A stretch of DNA of 64,000 nucleotides. Source: Pseudarthrobacter sp. NIBRBAC000502772. GTDB taxonomy: Bacteria; Actinomycetota; Actinomycetes; Actinomycetales; Micrococcaceae. The stretch is from positions 4,030,001-4,094,000 of the forward strand of contig NZ_CP041188.1 of NCBI RefSeq assembly GCF_006517235.1, in the 5' to 3' direction. Positions 33,971 through 43,005 of this stretch are shown here, piece by piece. Below the pieces are notes generated by a model that saw only the letters and a program-made list of their open reading frames with translations, had not been told where the DNA came from and made no database searches. How positions within the stretch are numbered: the first letter of the stretch is position 1; each line of letters begins with the position of its first letter. The position numbers were made by a program, and so were the translations under genes.

Positions 33971-35407
33971 ATGGCCATTTCCCTCGCCACCCTGCTCGGC
34001 GTGCACTCCCTCCATCTGTCCAATGCAGGCCTTGCCGAGACCACCTGGCACGAGGACATCAACTGGGTTGCCGTCACGGAGCTGGAGGACCCGCAGCGTT
34101 TCCTCAGCGGCGGCGAACTGGTGCTCACCACGGGCATGCGCCTGCGGTCCGCGCCCGAGCAGCGGCGCTTCGTCCGGCAGGTCCAGCGCGCCGGAGCCGT
34201 GGGCATCGGGTTCGGGACAGGACTGACGCACGACGCCGTCCCGCCGGCCCTGATTGCCGAGGCCAACCGCTGGGGGCTGCCGATCGTCCAGGTGCCTTAC
34301 GAGACTCCGTTCATTGCCATCGGCAAGCTGGTGGCGGAAGCGCAGGCCGCTGATCATGTCGCCAAGCTGGAGCGCCTGATCGCGGGCCACCAGATCCTGG
34401 CCCGCGCCCTCCTCACCGGCGGTGGCCTCACCCAGCTCCTGAAGCATCTGGGCGGGATGCTGCGGACTGAGATTGCCCTCACCCAGTTCACCGCCCACCT
34501 GTACAACAGCGGCGCCGAGCTCCCCTCCGCTGACACGTGGGCCTCCTACCCCATCCCCACCGGCCGCCGCGATGCCTGCACGCTGTGGGTCCGCCAGCCG
34601 ATCGAGGATTCGGGCATCATCGGCTACGCCCAGAACCTGATCAGCGTGGAGCTGAACAACATGGTCAAGCAGCGCCAGGCCCAGCGCGCCCTATGCGGCC
34701 AGGTGCTGGAGGACGTCATCCACGGCGCCCTGGAGACCAGCGAGGCCCAGCGCCGGCTCGCCGGCGTGGGCCTGAACAGCACACGCAAGAACGTGGTGCT
34801 GCTGGCGGTGTCCGCCGCCCATCACAAGGCACTGGTGAGCACCTCGGTGCCGCAGCCGCTGGAGAAGGCGGTGGCCGCCGTCGTCGGGAAGGACCTGGTG
34901 GTGGTGATTAACGACGACGGCGGCGCGGCACCTGCGCTGGCCAGGCGCCTCAGCGATCACCTGGCTGAGGCCGGGATCCACGCGACGATCGGGATCGGCG
35001 GCGCGTACACCAAGCCGAACGGCCTGCGCTGGAGCTACTTCGAGGCCCGCGATGCGGCCAGCCACGGCCTGCCGGTGAACGAGCCGGAACGGCTGAGCCT
35101 GACCTCCCTGCTGCTGGCCAGCGAAGACGTTCCCCTGGCCGACATGGCCCACGAGTCGCTGAACCCGCTGCGCGCGTTCGACGCCGCCCACGGTGCGGAA
35201 CTGGTGACCACACTGGAAAGCTACCTGAACAACAACGGTTCCGTGGCCGCCGTCGCCGAAGCCCTGACACTGCACCGGAACACCGTGCGGTACCGGCTGG
35301 CCCAGATCACCGAGCTGACCGGCTACGATCCTTCGGTCACGGCGGACCGCGTGCAGCTGTGGCTGGCGCTCGCCGTGTCGCGGCTCGGAGCGCGGCAGGC
35401 CAGGTAG
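33971..35407 (+). CDS. PucR-family transcriptional regulator
   Basis: A 478-residue regulator with an N-terminal PucR sensory domain (FLSGGELVLTTGMRLRSAPE...IQVPYETPFIAI-like) and a C-terminal HTH_30 domain (VAAVAEALTLHRNTVRYRLA followed by ITELTGYDPS). It is divergent from patD-gabT, so it very likely controls putrescine/GABA use. TATCCT ends 6 nt before the ATG, giving a probable leaderless mRNA; the 148-nt intergenic region also holds the patD promoter, but I see no confident operator. Confidence 0.88.
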   Translation: MAISLATLLGVHSLHLSNAGLAETTWHEDINWVAVTELEDPQRFLSGGELVLTTGMRLRSAPEQRRFVRQVQRAGAVGIGFGTGLTHDAVPPALIAEANRWGLPIVQVPYETPFIAIGKLVAEAQAADHVAKLERLIAGHQILARALLTGGGLTQLLKHLGGMLRTEIALTQFTAHLYNSGAELPSADTWASYPIPTGRRDACTLWVRQPIEDSGIIGYAQNLISVELNNMVKQRQAQRALCGQVLEDVIHGALETSEAQRRLAGVGLNSTRKNVVLLAVSAAHHKALVSTSVPQPLEKAVAAVVGKDLVVVINDDGGAAPALARRLSDHLAEAGIHATIGIGGAYTKPNGLRWSYFEARDAASHGLPVNEPERLSLTSLLLASEDVPLADMAHESLNPLRAFDAAHGAELVTTLESYLNNNGSVAAVAEALTLHRNTVRYRLAQITELTGYDPSVTADRVQLWLALAVSRLGARQAR

Positions 35408-35417
35408 GCCGGCTGCC

Positions 35418-37103
35418 CTAAATGACCTTCCCCCGGAGGACCTTGCGGGACTTCTTGCGTTCCTTCAGGTACTCAGCTTCGGCCTCGGCCGCGAGCTGCA
35501 CCTGCCGCGTATGGAGCGTGACGTAGGCCGACGCGACGGCCTCGGGCAGGTCCGGCGCCGCCGCCAGGTTGGCCAGCAGGTCCCGGGCCACCACGCTGTC
35601 GTGGAAATCGCCGAGGATCTGCTGCTGGCTGCGCGCGGCCTTGGCGATTTTCGTGGCGTGCTTCCCGTGGACCGGCTCCACGGATTCCGCCACGTGTCGC
35701 AGCCGCTTGGCGTCCTTGCGCACCTGGTGCAGCGCTGTCTCGTGCTCGGCTCCCCTGCGTGTCCGCTTGGCTGTCCTGGCTGCGCGCTCCAGCCTCTTGG
35801 CTGCCTTGGCCACCAGCTTGACCGCCGCCTTGCGGGCCGGGGCTGCGGCGCCCGGGCGGACCGGCGGGTTGTCAAGGAAGGCCTCGACGCCGTCCAGGAG
35901 TTGGAAATAGCGCGCGGAAACCATCGCCATCTGGAGTTTCCGGTGGGCTGCGTCCCGGCCCACTCCCAGGTCATCCTCCAGCCGGTCCTTCACCGCCGAA
36001 GCCAGTTCCGGGGGCAGCTCCGCCATATGCCCGCGCAGGCGGTCCAGTATGACTTCAGCGTCCCGCGGCACGCCCAGCACGCGGCCAAGCCATTTGAGCT
36101 CCGTACCGAGGTGCCGCACAGCCAGGGCATTGTAGAACCGCCGGTAGGCTTGCAGCGCCGAACGGGCCCGGCGGGTGGCCGACCGCAGGTCGTGCACAGC
36201 CTCGGGTTCCTCCAGGCGGACGCCGGGATCATGCGCCAGGATCTCGCTGATCTGCCCGGCCAGGTAGGCGTTCAGGAGGTCCGACACAGGCCCCTTTTTG
36301 CCAGGACTCTTCGGGCCAGGACTCTTTGGGCCGGGACTCTTCGGGCCCGGACTCTTCGGGCCGGCAGCGGCACCGGACTCCTTGGCAGGCAGGGCCAGGA
36401 CTTTTGCCAACTTGGAGCCGTGCTTGGCCGGGAGCGCCCCGGCGGCCGCCAGGATTTCCTCAGCGCCCGGGAACAGTTCAGGACTCCCGTGCACCAGCTC
36501 GAGCTCCCATTCACGCCACTGCCGCGTCCGGGCCTCCCCCTCGGGCGCTGCCGTCTCCCCCACCGCGGCGTCCGCGCCACCCGCGCCACCCGCGCCACCC
36601 GCAGCGCCGAGCAGCTCTGCGCTCACGTGGTCGTCCGCCAGGTCCGCCAGGTGGACACCGTCCTCGCCATATAACGCATAGGCGGTCCGCTGGGTTTTCA
36701 GCCGGACCACCGGGGCGGCGTCCTCGCCGCGGAGGTAGGCCAGCACGTGCGCCAACAGGCTGTCAGGAACGACGCCGGGCTGGCCCAGCGGGGCGTGCAG
36801 CTCGCGGCGCCGCCGGGGTTCCGAGCCGGAGCCGCCGGCTGCGTCGCCAGACTCCTCGTCGGATCCGGGGCCCTGGGCGGGCAGCTTCAGGTGCCAGCCG
36901 GCGTCGACTCCGCCGGTGCGGCGGCGAAGCGTGATGTCACGGGAGGCGAGCGTGTGACTTCGCGTGTCGAAGTACACCGCCTCCAGGGTTTCCACGTGAG
37001 GCTCCCCCACCCGGGTGACCCCGGGGATCTCCGCGAGCGAAGGCACTTCGGCGTCCTGACCGACGTCGTACTTCTTTTCGACCTCAACTGCCTGCGAAGC
37101 CAT
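35418..37103 (-). CDS. CYTH-CHAD domain protein
   Basis: A 561-residue protein. Residues ~1-235 form a CYTH (triphosphate tunnel) domain starting VEVEKKYDV, the EXEXK signature, with LRRRTGGVDAGWHLKLP. Residues ~275-555 form a CHAD domain: AVHDLRSATRRARSALQAYR, then LHQVRKDAKRLRHVAE, both His-rich phosphate-binding helices. A low-complexity linker encodes four copies of a Gly-Pro-Lys-Ser-Pro unit. CYTH enzymes hydrolyse triphosphates or polyphosphate, and CHAD binds polyphosphate. Start ATG at 37103 is preceded by GGAAGGACGG. Confidence 0.9.
   Translation of the reverse strand: MASQAVEVEKKYDVGQDAEVPSLAEIPGVTRVGEPHVETLEAVYFDTRSHTLASRDITLRRRTGGVDAGWHLKLPAQGPGSDEESGDAAGGSGSEPRRRRELHAPLGQPGVVPDSLLAHVLAYLRGEDAAPVVRLKTQRTAYALYGEDGVHLADLADDHVSAELLGAAGGAGGAGGADAAVGETAAPEGEARTRQWREWELELVHGSPELFPGAEEILAAAGALPAKHGSKLAKVLALPAKESGAAAGPKSPGPKSPGPKSPGPKSPGKKGPVSDLLNAYLAGQISEILAHDPGVRLEEPEAVHDLRSATRRARSALQAYRRFYNALAVRHLGTELKWLGRVLGVPRDAEVILDRLRGHMAELPPELASAVKDRLEDDLGVGRDAAHRKLQMAMVSARYFQLLDGVEAFLDNPPVRPGAAAPARKAAVKLVAKAAKRLERAARTAKRTRRGAEHETALHQVRKDAKRLRHVAESVEPVHGKHATKIAKAARSQQQILGDFHDSVVARDLLANLAAAPDLPEAVASAYVTLHTRQVQLAAEAEAEYLKERKKSRKVLRGKVI
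36301..36360 (-). repeat. Four 15-bp tandem repeats in the CYTH-CHAD linker
   Basis: Units CCAGGACTCTTCGGG, CCAGGACTCTTTGGG, CCGGGACTCTTCGGG and CCCGGACTCTTCGGG lie head to tail. Each encodes one PGPKS pentapeptide on the minus strand, so copy-number change would keep the frame. Confidence 0.95.
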
Positions 37104-37269
37104 GACTGGCCGTCCTTCCACGTTGATGGGCGCCAGATCCTGCGGGGCGAGTTCCCTTGAGCCCGGGGCTGAACTCTGGTGGCCCGAGTCTATGCCCGCA
37201 ACATTAACGGCCGCGAGAGGTTCACCACAGAACCCTAGACATCAAACGTCAAACGTCTAACCTTAAGAC

Positions 37270-38493
37270 ATGACTGTTGCCCCTGCAGATGCCCAGACGC
37301 TGTCCGACGCGCCGCCCAAACCGCGCTCCGCCGTCGTCTTCGGAGTCATCGCGCTGGTGCTGATTGGGCTGAACCTGCGGGCGGGGATTGCGGGCGCGTC
37401 TGCCCTCCTCCATGATTTTCAGCAGGTCCTGGGCTACGGACCGCTGGTGGCGGCGATCATTCCGTCCATCCCGACGCTCTGTTTTGCGGTGGCGGGCTCG
37501 GCGACGTCGTGGCTGACCGGACGGCTCGGCGTCGAGAAGGCCATCCTGCTGGCACTTGGATTCCTGGCCGGCGGGCTGCTGCTCCGCGGGATCCCGGCAA
37601 CCGGCATGCTGGTGGCGGGCACCGTGGTGGGGATGTCCGGCCTGGCGGTCTGCAACGTGGCCATGCCGTCGTTCATCCGCGAGCATTTTGCCCACCGGAC
37701 GTCCGCGATGACGGCGCTCTACACCGTCACCATGACCACCGGCGCCACCGTCACCGCGGTCGCCGTGGTCCCGCTGGCCCTGACGCTCGGCTCGCCGTCC
37801 GCCGCGGTTGGCGCGATCGGATTCCTGGCGGTGGCTGCTTTCCTGGGCTTCCTGCCTGTCGTTCTGCATGCGCACCGCACCAGCGTCCGGAGCACGGCAC
37901 CCCGCATCGCCCCGTGGCCACTGCTGCGTACCCGGAAGGGCCAGCTGCTTACCGCCATTTTTGCCCTCCAGGCGCTGCTCGCCTACTCACTGATCAGCTG
38001 GTTCCCGTCCATGCTGATCAGCATGGGCCTCAGCTCAGCGGACAGCGGCCTGATGTACGGGCTGATGCAGCTGGTCTCCGTGCCTGCCGGCATGGTGCTG
38101 CTCGCCATCGGCTCGCGGCCCCGGATGCTCCGGCCGGCGCTGTATCTGGTCAGCATCACCATGGTGGCCGGCCTGGCGTCACTGCTGGTTGTGCCGGTGG
38201 GCCTGGCCATCATTCCCACCGTCCTGCTCGGCTTCGGCCTGGGCATTTTCCCGCTGGTGATGGTGATGATAAGCCGGAGCGGGACAAGCACCGCCGAGAC
38301 CACGGCCCTGTCCACCCTGGCACAGTCCACCGGCTATCTGCTGGCCACGGCGGGCCCCTTCGGCGCCGGTCTGCTGTTCAGCGGCACCGGCGGCTGGTCG
38401 CTTCCAGTGGCACTCCTGCTGGGCCTTGCCGTGGCCCAAGTGGTGGTGGCCCACCTGATTTCACGCGCCCCCTTGTCCGGCCTGAAGAAGTAG
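37270..38493 (+). CDS. MFS transporter (CynX/NimT-like)
   Basis: A 407-residue transporter with 12 predicted helices. The N-terminal block LIGLNLRAGIAGASALLHDF matches the CynX/NimT (cyanate/2-nitroimidazole) group. Members handle cyanate, nitroimidazoles or unknown anions. The next gene, a GntR regulator, starts 7 nt after the stop and probably controls this transporter. TAACCT ends 6 nt before the ATG, suggesting a leaderless start. Two adjacent CAAACGT heptamers at 37242-37255 may be part of the regulator's site. Confidence 0.85.
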   Translation: MTVAPADAQTLSDAPPKPRSAVVFGVIALVLIGLNLRAGIAGASALLHDFQQVLGYGPLVAAIIPSIPTLCFAVAGSATSWLTGRLGVEKAILLALGFLAGGLLLRGIPATGMLVAGTVVGMSGLAVCNVAMPSFIREHFAHRTSAMTALYTVTMTTGATVTAVAVVPLALTLGSPSAAVGAIGFLAVAAFLGFLPVVLHAHRTSVRSTAPRIAPWPLLRTRKGQLLTAIFALQALLAYSLISWFPSMLISMGLSSADSGLMYGLMQLVSVPAGMVLLAIGSRPRMLRPALYLVSITMVAGLASLLVVPVGLAIIPTVLLGFGLGIFPLVMVMISRSGTSTAETTALSTLAQSTGYLLATAGPFGAGLLFSGTGGWSLPVALLLGLAVAQVVVAHLISRAPLSGLKK

Positions 38494-38499
38494 GACGCC

Positions 38500-39180
38500 A
38501 TGACCCTGAGCACCTCGCACCGCCAGCCCCTCGCCGACGAGGTCACCGCCAAACTCCGGCAGATGATCCACTCCGGCGAGTGGCCCCTTGACCAGCGCAT
38601 CCCCGCCGAGCCGGAACTGATGCAGGGCCTGGGCGTCTCGCGCGGCACGTTGCGCGAGGCCATCAGGGCCCTGGCCCACAGCGGGATGCTGGAGGTCCGC
38701 CGGGGCGACGGCACCTACGTCCGCGCCACCAGCGAGATGTCCGGCGCCGCCCGGCGTATGTACCAGGACCACTCGGACGAACACATCCTCGAGGTCCGGA
38801 TGGGCCTGGACACCCAGGCCGCGCGCCTGGCCGCCCGGAATGCAACGGCCGACGACGTCGCCGCCCTGCGTGCCGTGCTCGCCACCCGGGAGGTCGCCTG
38901 GAACGCCGGGGACTTCGAGGGTTGGGCCCGTGCCGACTGGGACTTCCACGCCCGCGTTGCCCAGGCCACCGGGAACCCGCTGCTGCACGAGCTCTATGTC
39001 AGTTTCGGCGACGTGTTCCACCAGGACCTGCTCAAGCAGCAACGCAAGGGCCGGCTGGACGGCCTCACGTACGAGGGCCACGGCGCACTGGTGGACGCGA
39101 TCGAGGCCCACGACGCCGACGCCGCGGTGGCCAGCGTCAACCAGAACCTGAACACCTGCGCGGAGTGGCTGCGGGCGTAG
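38500..39180 (+). CDS. GntR-family regulator, FadR subfamily
   Basis: A 226-residue regulator with an N-terminal winged helix (residues ~10-75; IPAEPELMQGLGVSRGTLRE) and an all-helical FCD ligand domain (ILEVRMGLDTQAARLAARNA...DWDFHARVAQATGNPLLHEL, with the metal-binding Asp/His). Immediately downstream of the MFS gene and co-transcribed, so it probably senses that transporter's substrate. Confidence 0.88.
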   Translation: MTLSTSHRQPLADEVTAKLRQMIHSGEWPLDQRIPAEPELMQGLGVSRGTLREAIRALAHSGMLEVRRGDGTYVRATSEMSGAARRMYQDHSDEHILEVRMGLDTQAARLAARNATADDVAALRAVLATREVAWNAGDFEGWARADWDFHARVAQATGNPLLHELYVSFGDVFHQDLLKQQRKGRLDGLTYEGHGALVDAIEAHDADAAVASVNQNLNTCAEWLRA

Positions 39181-39339
39181 GTCCAGTTCCTGCGTGGTGG
39201 CCCAACCTACTTCCAGGGGCGCGCAGAGGTGGGGTTTCTCCGCAGGCCAGCCACATCAGTAGGCTTACTACCTGACGCAGGTAGTTACGCCCCGGGTGCC
39301 GCCCGCATCCTGGATGCCCGCCGATGACCAGGAGTTTCC

Positions 39340-40524
39340 ATGTCACGAGCAACCCACCAGGCCCCGAACGAAGAGACCCCGGGTGAAGTGACGCCGGGTG
39401 AAGTGACGCCAGCGAAGCCGCGGGAGCGGAAGCCGCCCGGCGCGCTGTGGGCCGATGGATTCGGAAGAGTGGGGATCCGCTCGGCCCAGGTCCTGCTGAT
39501 CCTGGCAGTGGCCGTGGCCTCTGTGTACGCCCTGATGCAGATCAAGCTTCTGGTCATTCCGGTCCTGATCGCCCTGATCCTTGCCGCGGCCATCGGCCCG
39601 TTCGTCAACGTGCTCCGCCGCCGCGGCCTGCCGGGCGCCGCGGCCACAGGACTGGCGTTTGTGGCGCTCCTGCTCCTGCTGGCAGGCGTCGGGACGGTCA
39701 TCTACTTCTCCGTCCGGAGCCAGTGGGCCGAGCTGGCGCAGCAAGCCTCCTCGGGGCTGGACGAGCTGGAGCAGTTCCTGCTCACCGGTCCGGTTCCGAT
39801 CGACCAGGACCAGCTGAACCAGGCCCGGGAGGGGATTATCCAGTTTGCCACCAGCAGCCAGGTCCGCTCGGGTGCCATCACCGGGCTGTCCGTGGTGACG
39901 GAGTTCCTGGCCGGGAGCGCACTGATGGTGGTCATCCTGTTCTTCTTCCTCAAGGACGGCGCGAAAATCTGGAACTTCTTCCTGCGTCCCTTCAGCGGGC
40001 AGCGGGAAGCAAAACTCCGCCGGGTGGGCAGCCGCACGCTCGAAGTCCTGGGCGGCTACGTCCGCGGCACCGCCATCGTGGCCCTGGTGGATGCCGTGGC
40101 CATCGGCGCCGCGCTCCTGATCCTCCAGGTTCCGCTGGCGTTCCCGCTGGCCATCATCATCTTCATGACCGCTTTCATCCCGCTGGTGGGAGCCACGGTG
40201 GCCGGCATCCTCGCGGCCCTGGTGGCCCTCGTGGCCAACGGTCCGGTGGTGGCGCTGATCGTGGTAGCCGTGGTGATCGCCGTGAACCAGTTGGAAGGCG
40301 ACCTGCTGCAGCCGATCGTGATGGGCAAGTCACTCCAGCTTCACGCCCTGGTGATCCTGATGGCGCTGACTGCCGGCACCATCCTGGCGGGCATCATCGG
40401 CGCGGTCCTGTCCGTCCCCATGGCGGCCGTAATCTGGGCTGTCATTCAGGTGTGGACCGCTGAGGATCCGAACCTTGAGGACATGAATCCGGACCTCCCG
40501 CCGCCCGCCAGCCAGCCGGCCTGA
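39340..40524 (+). CDS. AI-2E family transporter
   Basis: A 394-residue membrane protein with eight predicted helices, matching the AI-2E exporter family (UPF0118): PVLIALILAAAIGPFVNVLR near residue 80 and QLEGDLLQPIVMGKSLQLHA near 330 are the family hallmarks. The substrate of most members is unknown; the autoinducer-2 name comes from TqsA. The first ~35 residues are charged and contain two TPGEV repeats (15-bp DNA repeats at 39381-39410). Confidence 0.87.
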   Translation: MSRATHQAPNEETPGEVTPGEVTPAKPRERKPPGALWADGFGRVGIRSAQVLLILAVAVASVYALMQIKLLVIPVLIALILAAAIGPFVNVLRRRGLPGAAATGLAFVALLLLLAGVGTVIYFSVRSQWAELAQQASSGLDELEQFLLTGPVPIDQDQLNQAREGIIQFATSSQVRSGAITGLSVVTEFLAGSALMVVILFFFLKDGAKIWNFFLRPFSGQREAKLRRVGSRTLEVLGGYVRGTAIVALVDAVAIGAALLILQVPLAFPLAIIIFMTAFIPLVGATVAGILAALVALVANGPVVALIVVAVVIAVNQLEGDLLQPIVMGKSLQLHALVILMALTAGTILAGIIGAVLSVPMAAVIWAVIQVWTAEDPNLEDMNPDLPPPASQPA

Positions 40525-40629
40525 GCCGGATTTTCAAAATCGACGCGCCTATTCCCTGACGCGCTGGAAATATCGAGTGCGCCAAGAAACCTGCGCGTCG
40601 CGAACGGCTTTGCGCGTCGCAACAACAGC

Positions 40630-40673
40630 GCCCGACGACGGTCCGGCACCTGGGTGCCGAACCGCCGTCGGGC
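40630..40673. terminator. Bidirectional terminator
   Basis: GCCCGACGACGG and CCGTCGGGC arms with an inner CGGCACC/GGTGCCG stem form a long hairpin between two convergent genes. Two TGCGCGTCGC direct repeats lie just upstream at about 40592-40621. Confidence 0.8.
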
Positions 40674-40703
40674 GTTGCCGCGTCCTAGTACTGCCGCTAC
40701 CGC

Positions 40704-41240
40704 TTAGGGGCGGAGGCCCTGGAATACGTTCTTGGGCCGCTGCATCTCGCCGTGCTTGGCGCCGAGGATAATCACGGCCGCGGCGAACGCCGGAACGGCC
40801 CATTGCAGCAACTTGAGCTGCTCCTGTGCTGACTTCAACTCGTCCGAGGCTCCCGGCCTGGGTTCGGTGGCGCCCTCGCTGCCCTGGTCCGCGAGCTTCT
40901 CCACCTTCTTGCCAAGGATGCCGGCGTAGAGCGTCACGGCGGCACCGGCAACCGTGACCGCCGTCTTGATCGCCGTGTCGCGGGCAACTCCGTCCTGCTT
41001 GGCGATGCGTCCCTTGTTCTCCCAGGCGATGGCGAGGTCAGCCACCAAGTGGGAGGCGAATGCCGCCGTCTGGATCGGAGCCCACTTCATCCAGCCTGCG
41101 CTCGAAAGACGGGTGCGTTCCGTCGGATCCTTGGCCTCCGCCGTCGCCCCGTTCAGACCGATGGCTCCCATCAGCGCGCCGCCGAACCATGCCGCAGCGC
41201 TCAGATCGTGAATGGACCGGGCAAAAAGATTTCCTGCCAT
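40704..41240 (-). CDS. Hypothetical membrane protein (178 aa)
   Basis: Four hydrophobic stretches: AAAWFGGALMGAIGL, IQTAAFASHLVADLAIAW, AIKTAVTVAGAAVTLYAGI and LLQWAVPAFAAAVIILGA. A charged segment (KKVEKLADQGSEGATEPRPG) precedes the last helix. I do not recognise a named family, though similar proteins occur in Arthrobacter relatives. No ribosome site is obvious besides GGGAGCCAC. Function unknown. Confidence 0.65.
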   Translation of the reverse strand: MAGNLFARSIHDLSAAAWFGGALMGAIGLNGATAEAKDPTERTRLSSAGWMKWAPIQTAAFASHLVADLAIAWENKGRIAKQDGVARDTAIKTAVTVAGAAVTLYAGILGKKVEKLADQGSEGATEPRPGASDELKSAQEQLKLLQWAVPAFAAAVIILGAKHGEMQRPKNVFQGLRP

Positions 41241-41372
41241 GTTGTGGCTCCCTAACGTCGAACTTGCTTCCGAGATGCCATGGTAAGCACACTTAGTAAT
41301 ATTGCGAAAGCCCGACGTTCAGCTGGGCTGCGCGTAATAGTCGCCCTGCGTAGCCAGGCCAGGACGTTAAAG

Positions 41373-41435
41373 CAACGCGGGGTCACTTCCTGCCCAATAA
41401 ACCGTGATTATTGGGCAGGAAGTGACCCCGCGTTG
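41373..41435 (-). terminator. 28-bp perfect palindromic terminator (repeat family D)
   Basis: Arms 41373-41400 and 41408-41435 are perfectly complementary over 28 nt around a 7-nt loop (ACCGTGA). The outer part is CAACGCGGGGTCA and the inner part CCCAATAA. It lies 15 nt from the stop of the second FprA gene. A homologue lies at 45663-45725. Confidence 0.9.
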
Positions 41436-41450
41436 GGTCCGGGGCGCCGG

Positions 41451-42917
41451 TTAGACGTTCGCGGCTACGCCGTCGCGGGAGATGGCCACCATGTCCTCGC
41501 GCGGCACCACCTTGATGCGCTCCCGCTTGACCTCTACACCATGCGATCCGCCGGCCTCCGTGGCAGCGGCGCCGAGGGCGAGTTCGTGGGCGTCCAGTGC
41601 CAGCCAGCCTTCCCAGCTGGTGAACTTCACGCCGCGGGCGTCGAGGAGTTCGACGACGGCATCCGCCTCGGGAACAGCGGCGACCGGAAGGTTTTCGCGG
41701 TCCTCCAGCAGGTACGTCACGGTCTCAAGGGCGTCGCCCTTGGTGTGGCCGATCAGGCCGACCGGTCCGCGCTTGATCCAGCCGGTGGCGTAGATGCCCG
41801 GCACTTGGGTGCCGGCGGCATCCAGGACGCGGCCGCCGTCGTTCGGTACCACGCCCTTCTTGTGGTCGAACTCGATCTCCGGCAGCGCCGAACCGAAGTA
41901 GCCGATCGAGCGGTAGACGGCCTGGACCGGGTAGTCCACGAACTCGCCGGTGCCGCGCGCGTTGCCGGTGCCGTCCAGCTCGGTGCGCTCGAACTTCATG
42001 CCGGCAACCTTGCCCGGCGTCACGGCGTCGTCGTAAATTTCCACCGGGCTGTGCAGGAAGTGCAGGTGCAGGCGGCGGGATGCCGTCAGCTCGGAGAGGT
42101 CCTCGGGCTGCTCGGCGATCCAGTTGGTGAGGGTGCCCACCATGGTCTTGACCTGGTTGTTGCTCTGGATCAGGCGGTCCGATTCCTCGTCGAACTCGAA
42201 GTCCTCGGCGTACAGGATGATGTCCACGTCCTTGGAGTGGGACAGCTCGCGGAGCTCCAGCGGCGTGAACTTGACCTGGGCCGGGCCGCGGCGGCCGAAG
42301 ACATGCACGTCCGTGACCGGCGAGTTCTTCAGGCCGGCGTAGACGTTGTCCGGGATTTCAGAGACCAGCAGGTCGTCGGCGTGCTTGGAGAGCATGCGGG
42401 CCACGTCCAGGGCCACGTTGCCGTTGCCGATCACGGCGATTTCCTTGGCGTCCAGCGGCCATTCGCGGGCTACGTCGGGGTGGCCGTCGTACCAGGAGAC
42501 GAAGTCCGCGCCGCCGTAGGAGCCGTCCAGCTCGATGCCCGGGATGTTCAGGTCCGCGTCCTTGATGGCGCCGGTGGCGAAGATGACGGCGTCATAGTGC
42601 GTGCGGAGGTCCTCGATGGAGATGTCCGTGCCGTAATCCACGTTGCCGAAGAAGCGGATGTCGCCGCGGTCCAGGACCTTGTGCAGGGCGTTGACGATGC
42701 CCTTGATGCGCGGGTGGTCCGGGGCCACGCCGTAGCGGATCAGGCCGTAGGGTGCCGGGTAGCGGTCAAAGAGGTCGATGCTCACGGTCAGCTCGCCGCT
42801 CTTGACGGCTTCGCTCTTGGTGAGGATGTCCGCGGCGTAGACGCCGGCCGGGCCGGAGCCTACAACGGCAACGCGCAGCGGACGCTCGGCAGATCCTACG
42901 GAGGTGCTTGATGACAC
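41451..42917 (-). CDS. FprA-type ferredoxin/NADP+ reductase (second copy)
   Basis: A 488-residue paralogue of the 27221-28675 product with the same motifs: VAVVGSGPAGVYAA, IAVIGNGNVALDVARM and ATGWIKRGPVGLIGHTKGDA. It lies directly downstream of cysG on the same strand and near the sulfite reductase operon, so the likely job is to supply electrons via ferredoxin to the siroheme sulfite reductase. GTG start at 42917 with AAAGGAACA upstream. A long-stem repeat element separates it from cysG, so expression may be partly independent. Confidence 0.92.
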   Translation of the reverse strand: MSSSTSVGSAERPLRVAVVGSGPAGVYAADILTKSEAVKSGELTVSIDLFDRYPAPYGLIRYGVAPDHPRIKGIVNALHKVLDRGDIRFFGNVDYGTDISIEDLRTHYDAVIFATGAIKDADLNIPGIELDGSYGGADFVSWYDGHPDVAREWPLDAKEIAVIGNGNVALDVARMLSKHADDLLVSEIPDNVYAGLKNSPVTDVHVFGRRGPAQVKFTPLELRELSHSKDVDIILYAEDFEFDEESDRLIQSNNQVKTMVGTLTNWIAEQPEDLSELTASRRLHLHFLHSPVEIYDDAVTPGKVAGMKFERTELDGTGNARGTGEFVDYPVQAVYRSIGYFGSALPEIEFDHKKGVVPNDGGRVLDAAGTQVPGIYATGWIKRGPVGLIGHTKGDALETVTYLLEDRENLPVAAVPEADAVVELLDARGVKFTSWEGWLALDAHELALGAAATEAGGSHGVEVKRERIKVVPREDMVAISRDGVAANV

Positions 42918-42940
42918 GGCTGTGTTCCTTTATCTTCTGC

Positions 42941-43000
42941 ATCGGTTGCTCCGTAGGTGCCCTTTTGAGCCTTCATAAGGGCAGTTGCGGAGCAATCGAT
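42941..43000 (-). terminator. Long-stem terminator after cysG (repeat family A)
   Basis: ATCGGTTGCTCCGTAGGTGC at 42941-42960 and its near-complement 42981-43000 form the stem, extended by CCTT/AAGG. The cysG stop is 6 nt away. About 50 of 61 positions, including the loop, match the element at 598-659. Confidence 0.82.
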
Positions 43001-43005
43001 GGATT

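Noticed and set aside
37242..37255. CAAACGT direct repeats as a defined GntR operator
   Set aside because: Only two 7-mers without the palindromic spacing expected for FadR-type sites; mentioned as a possibility only.
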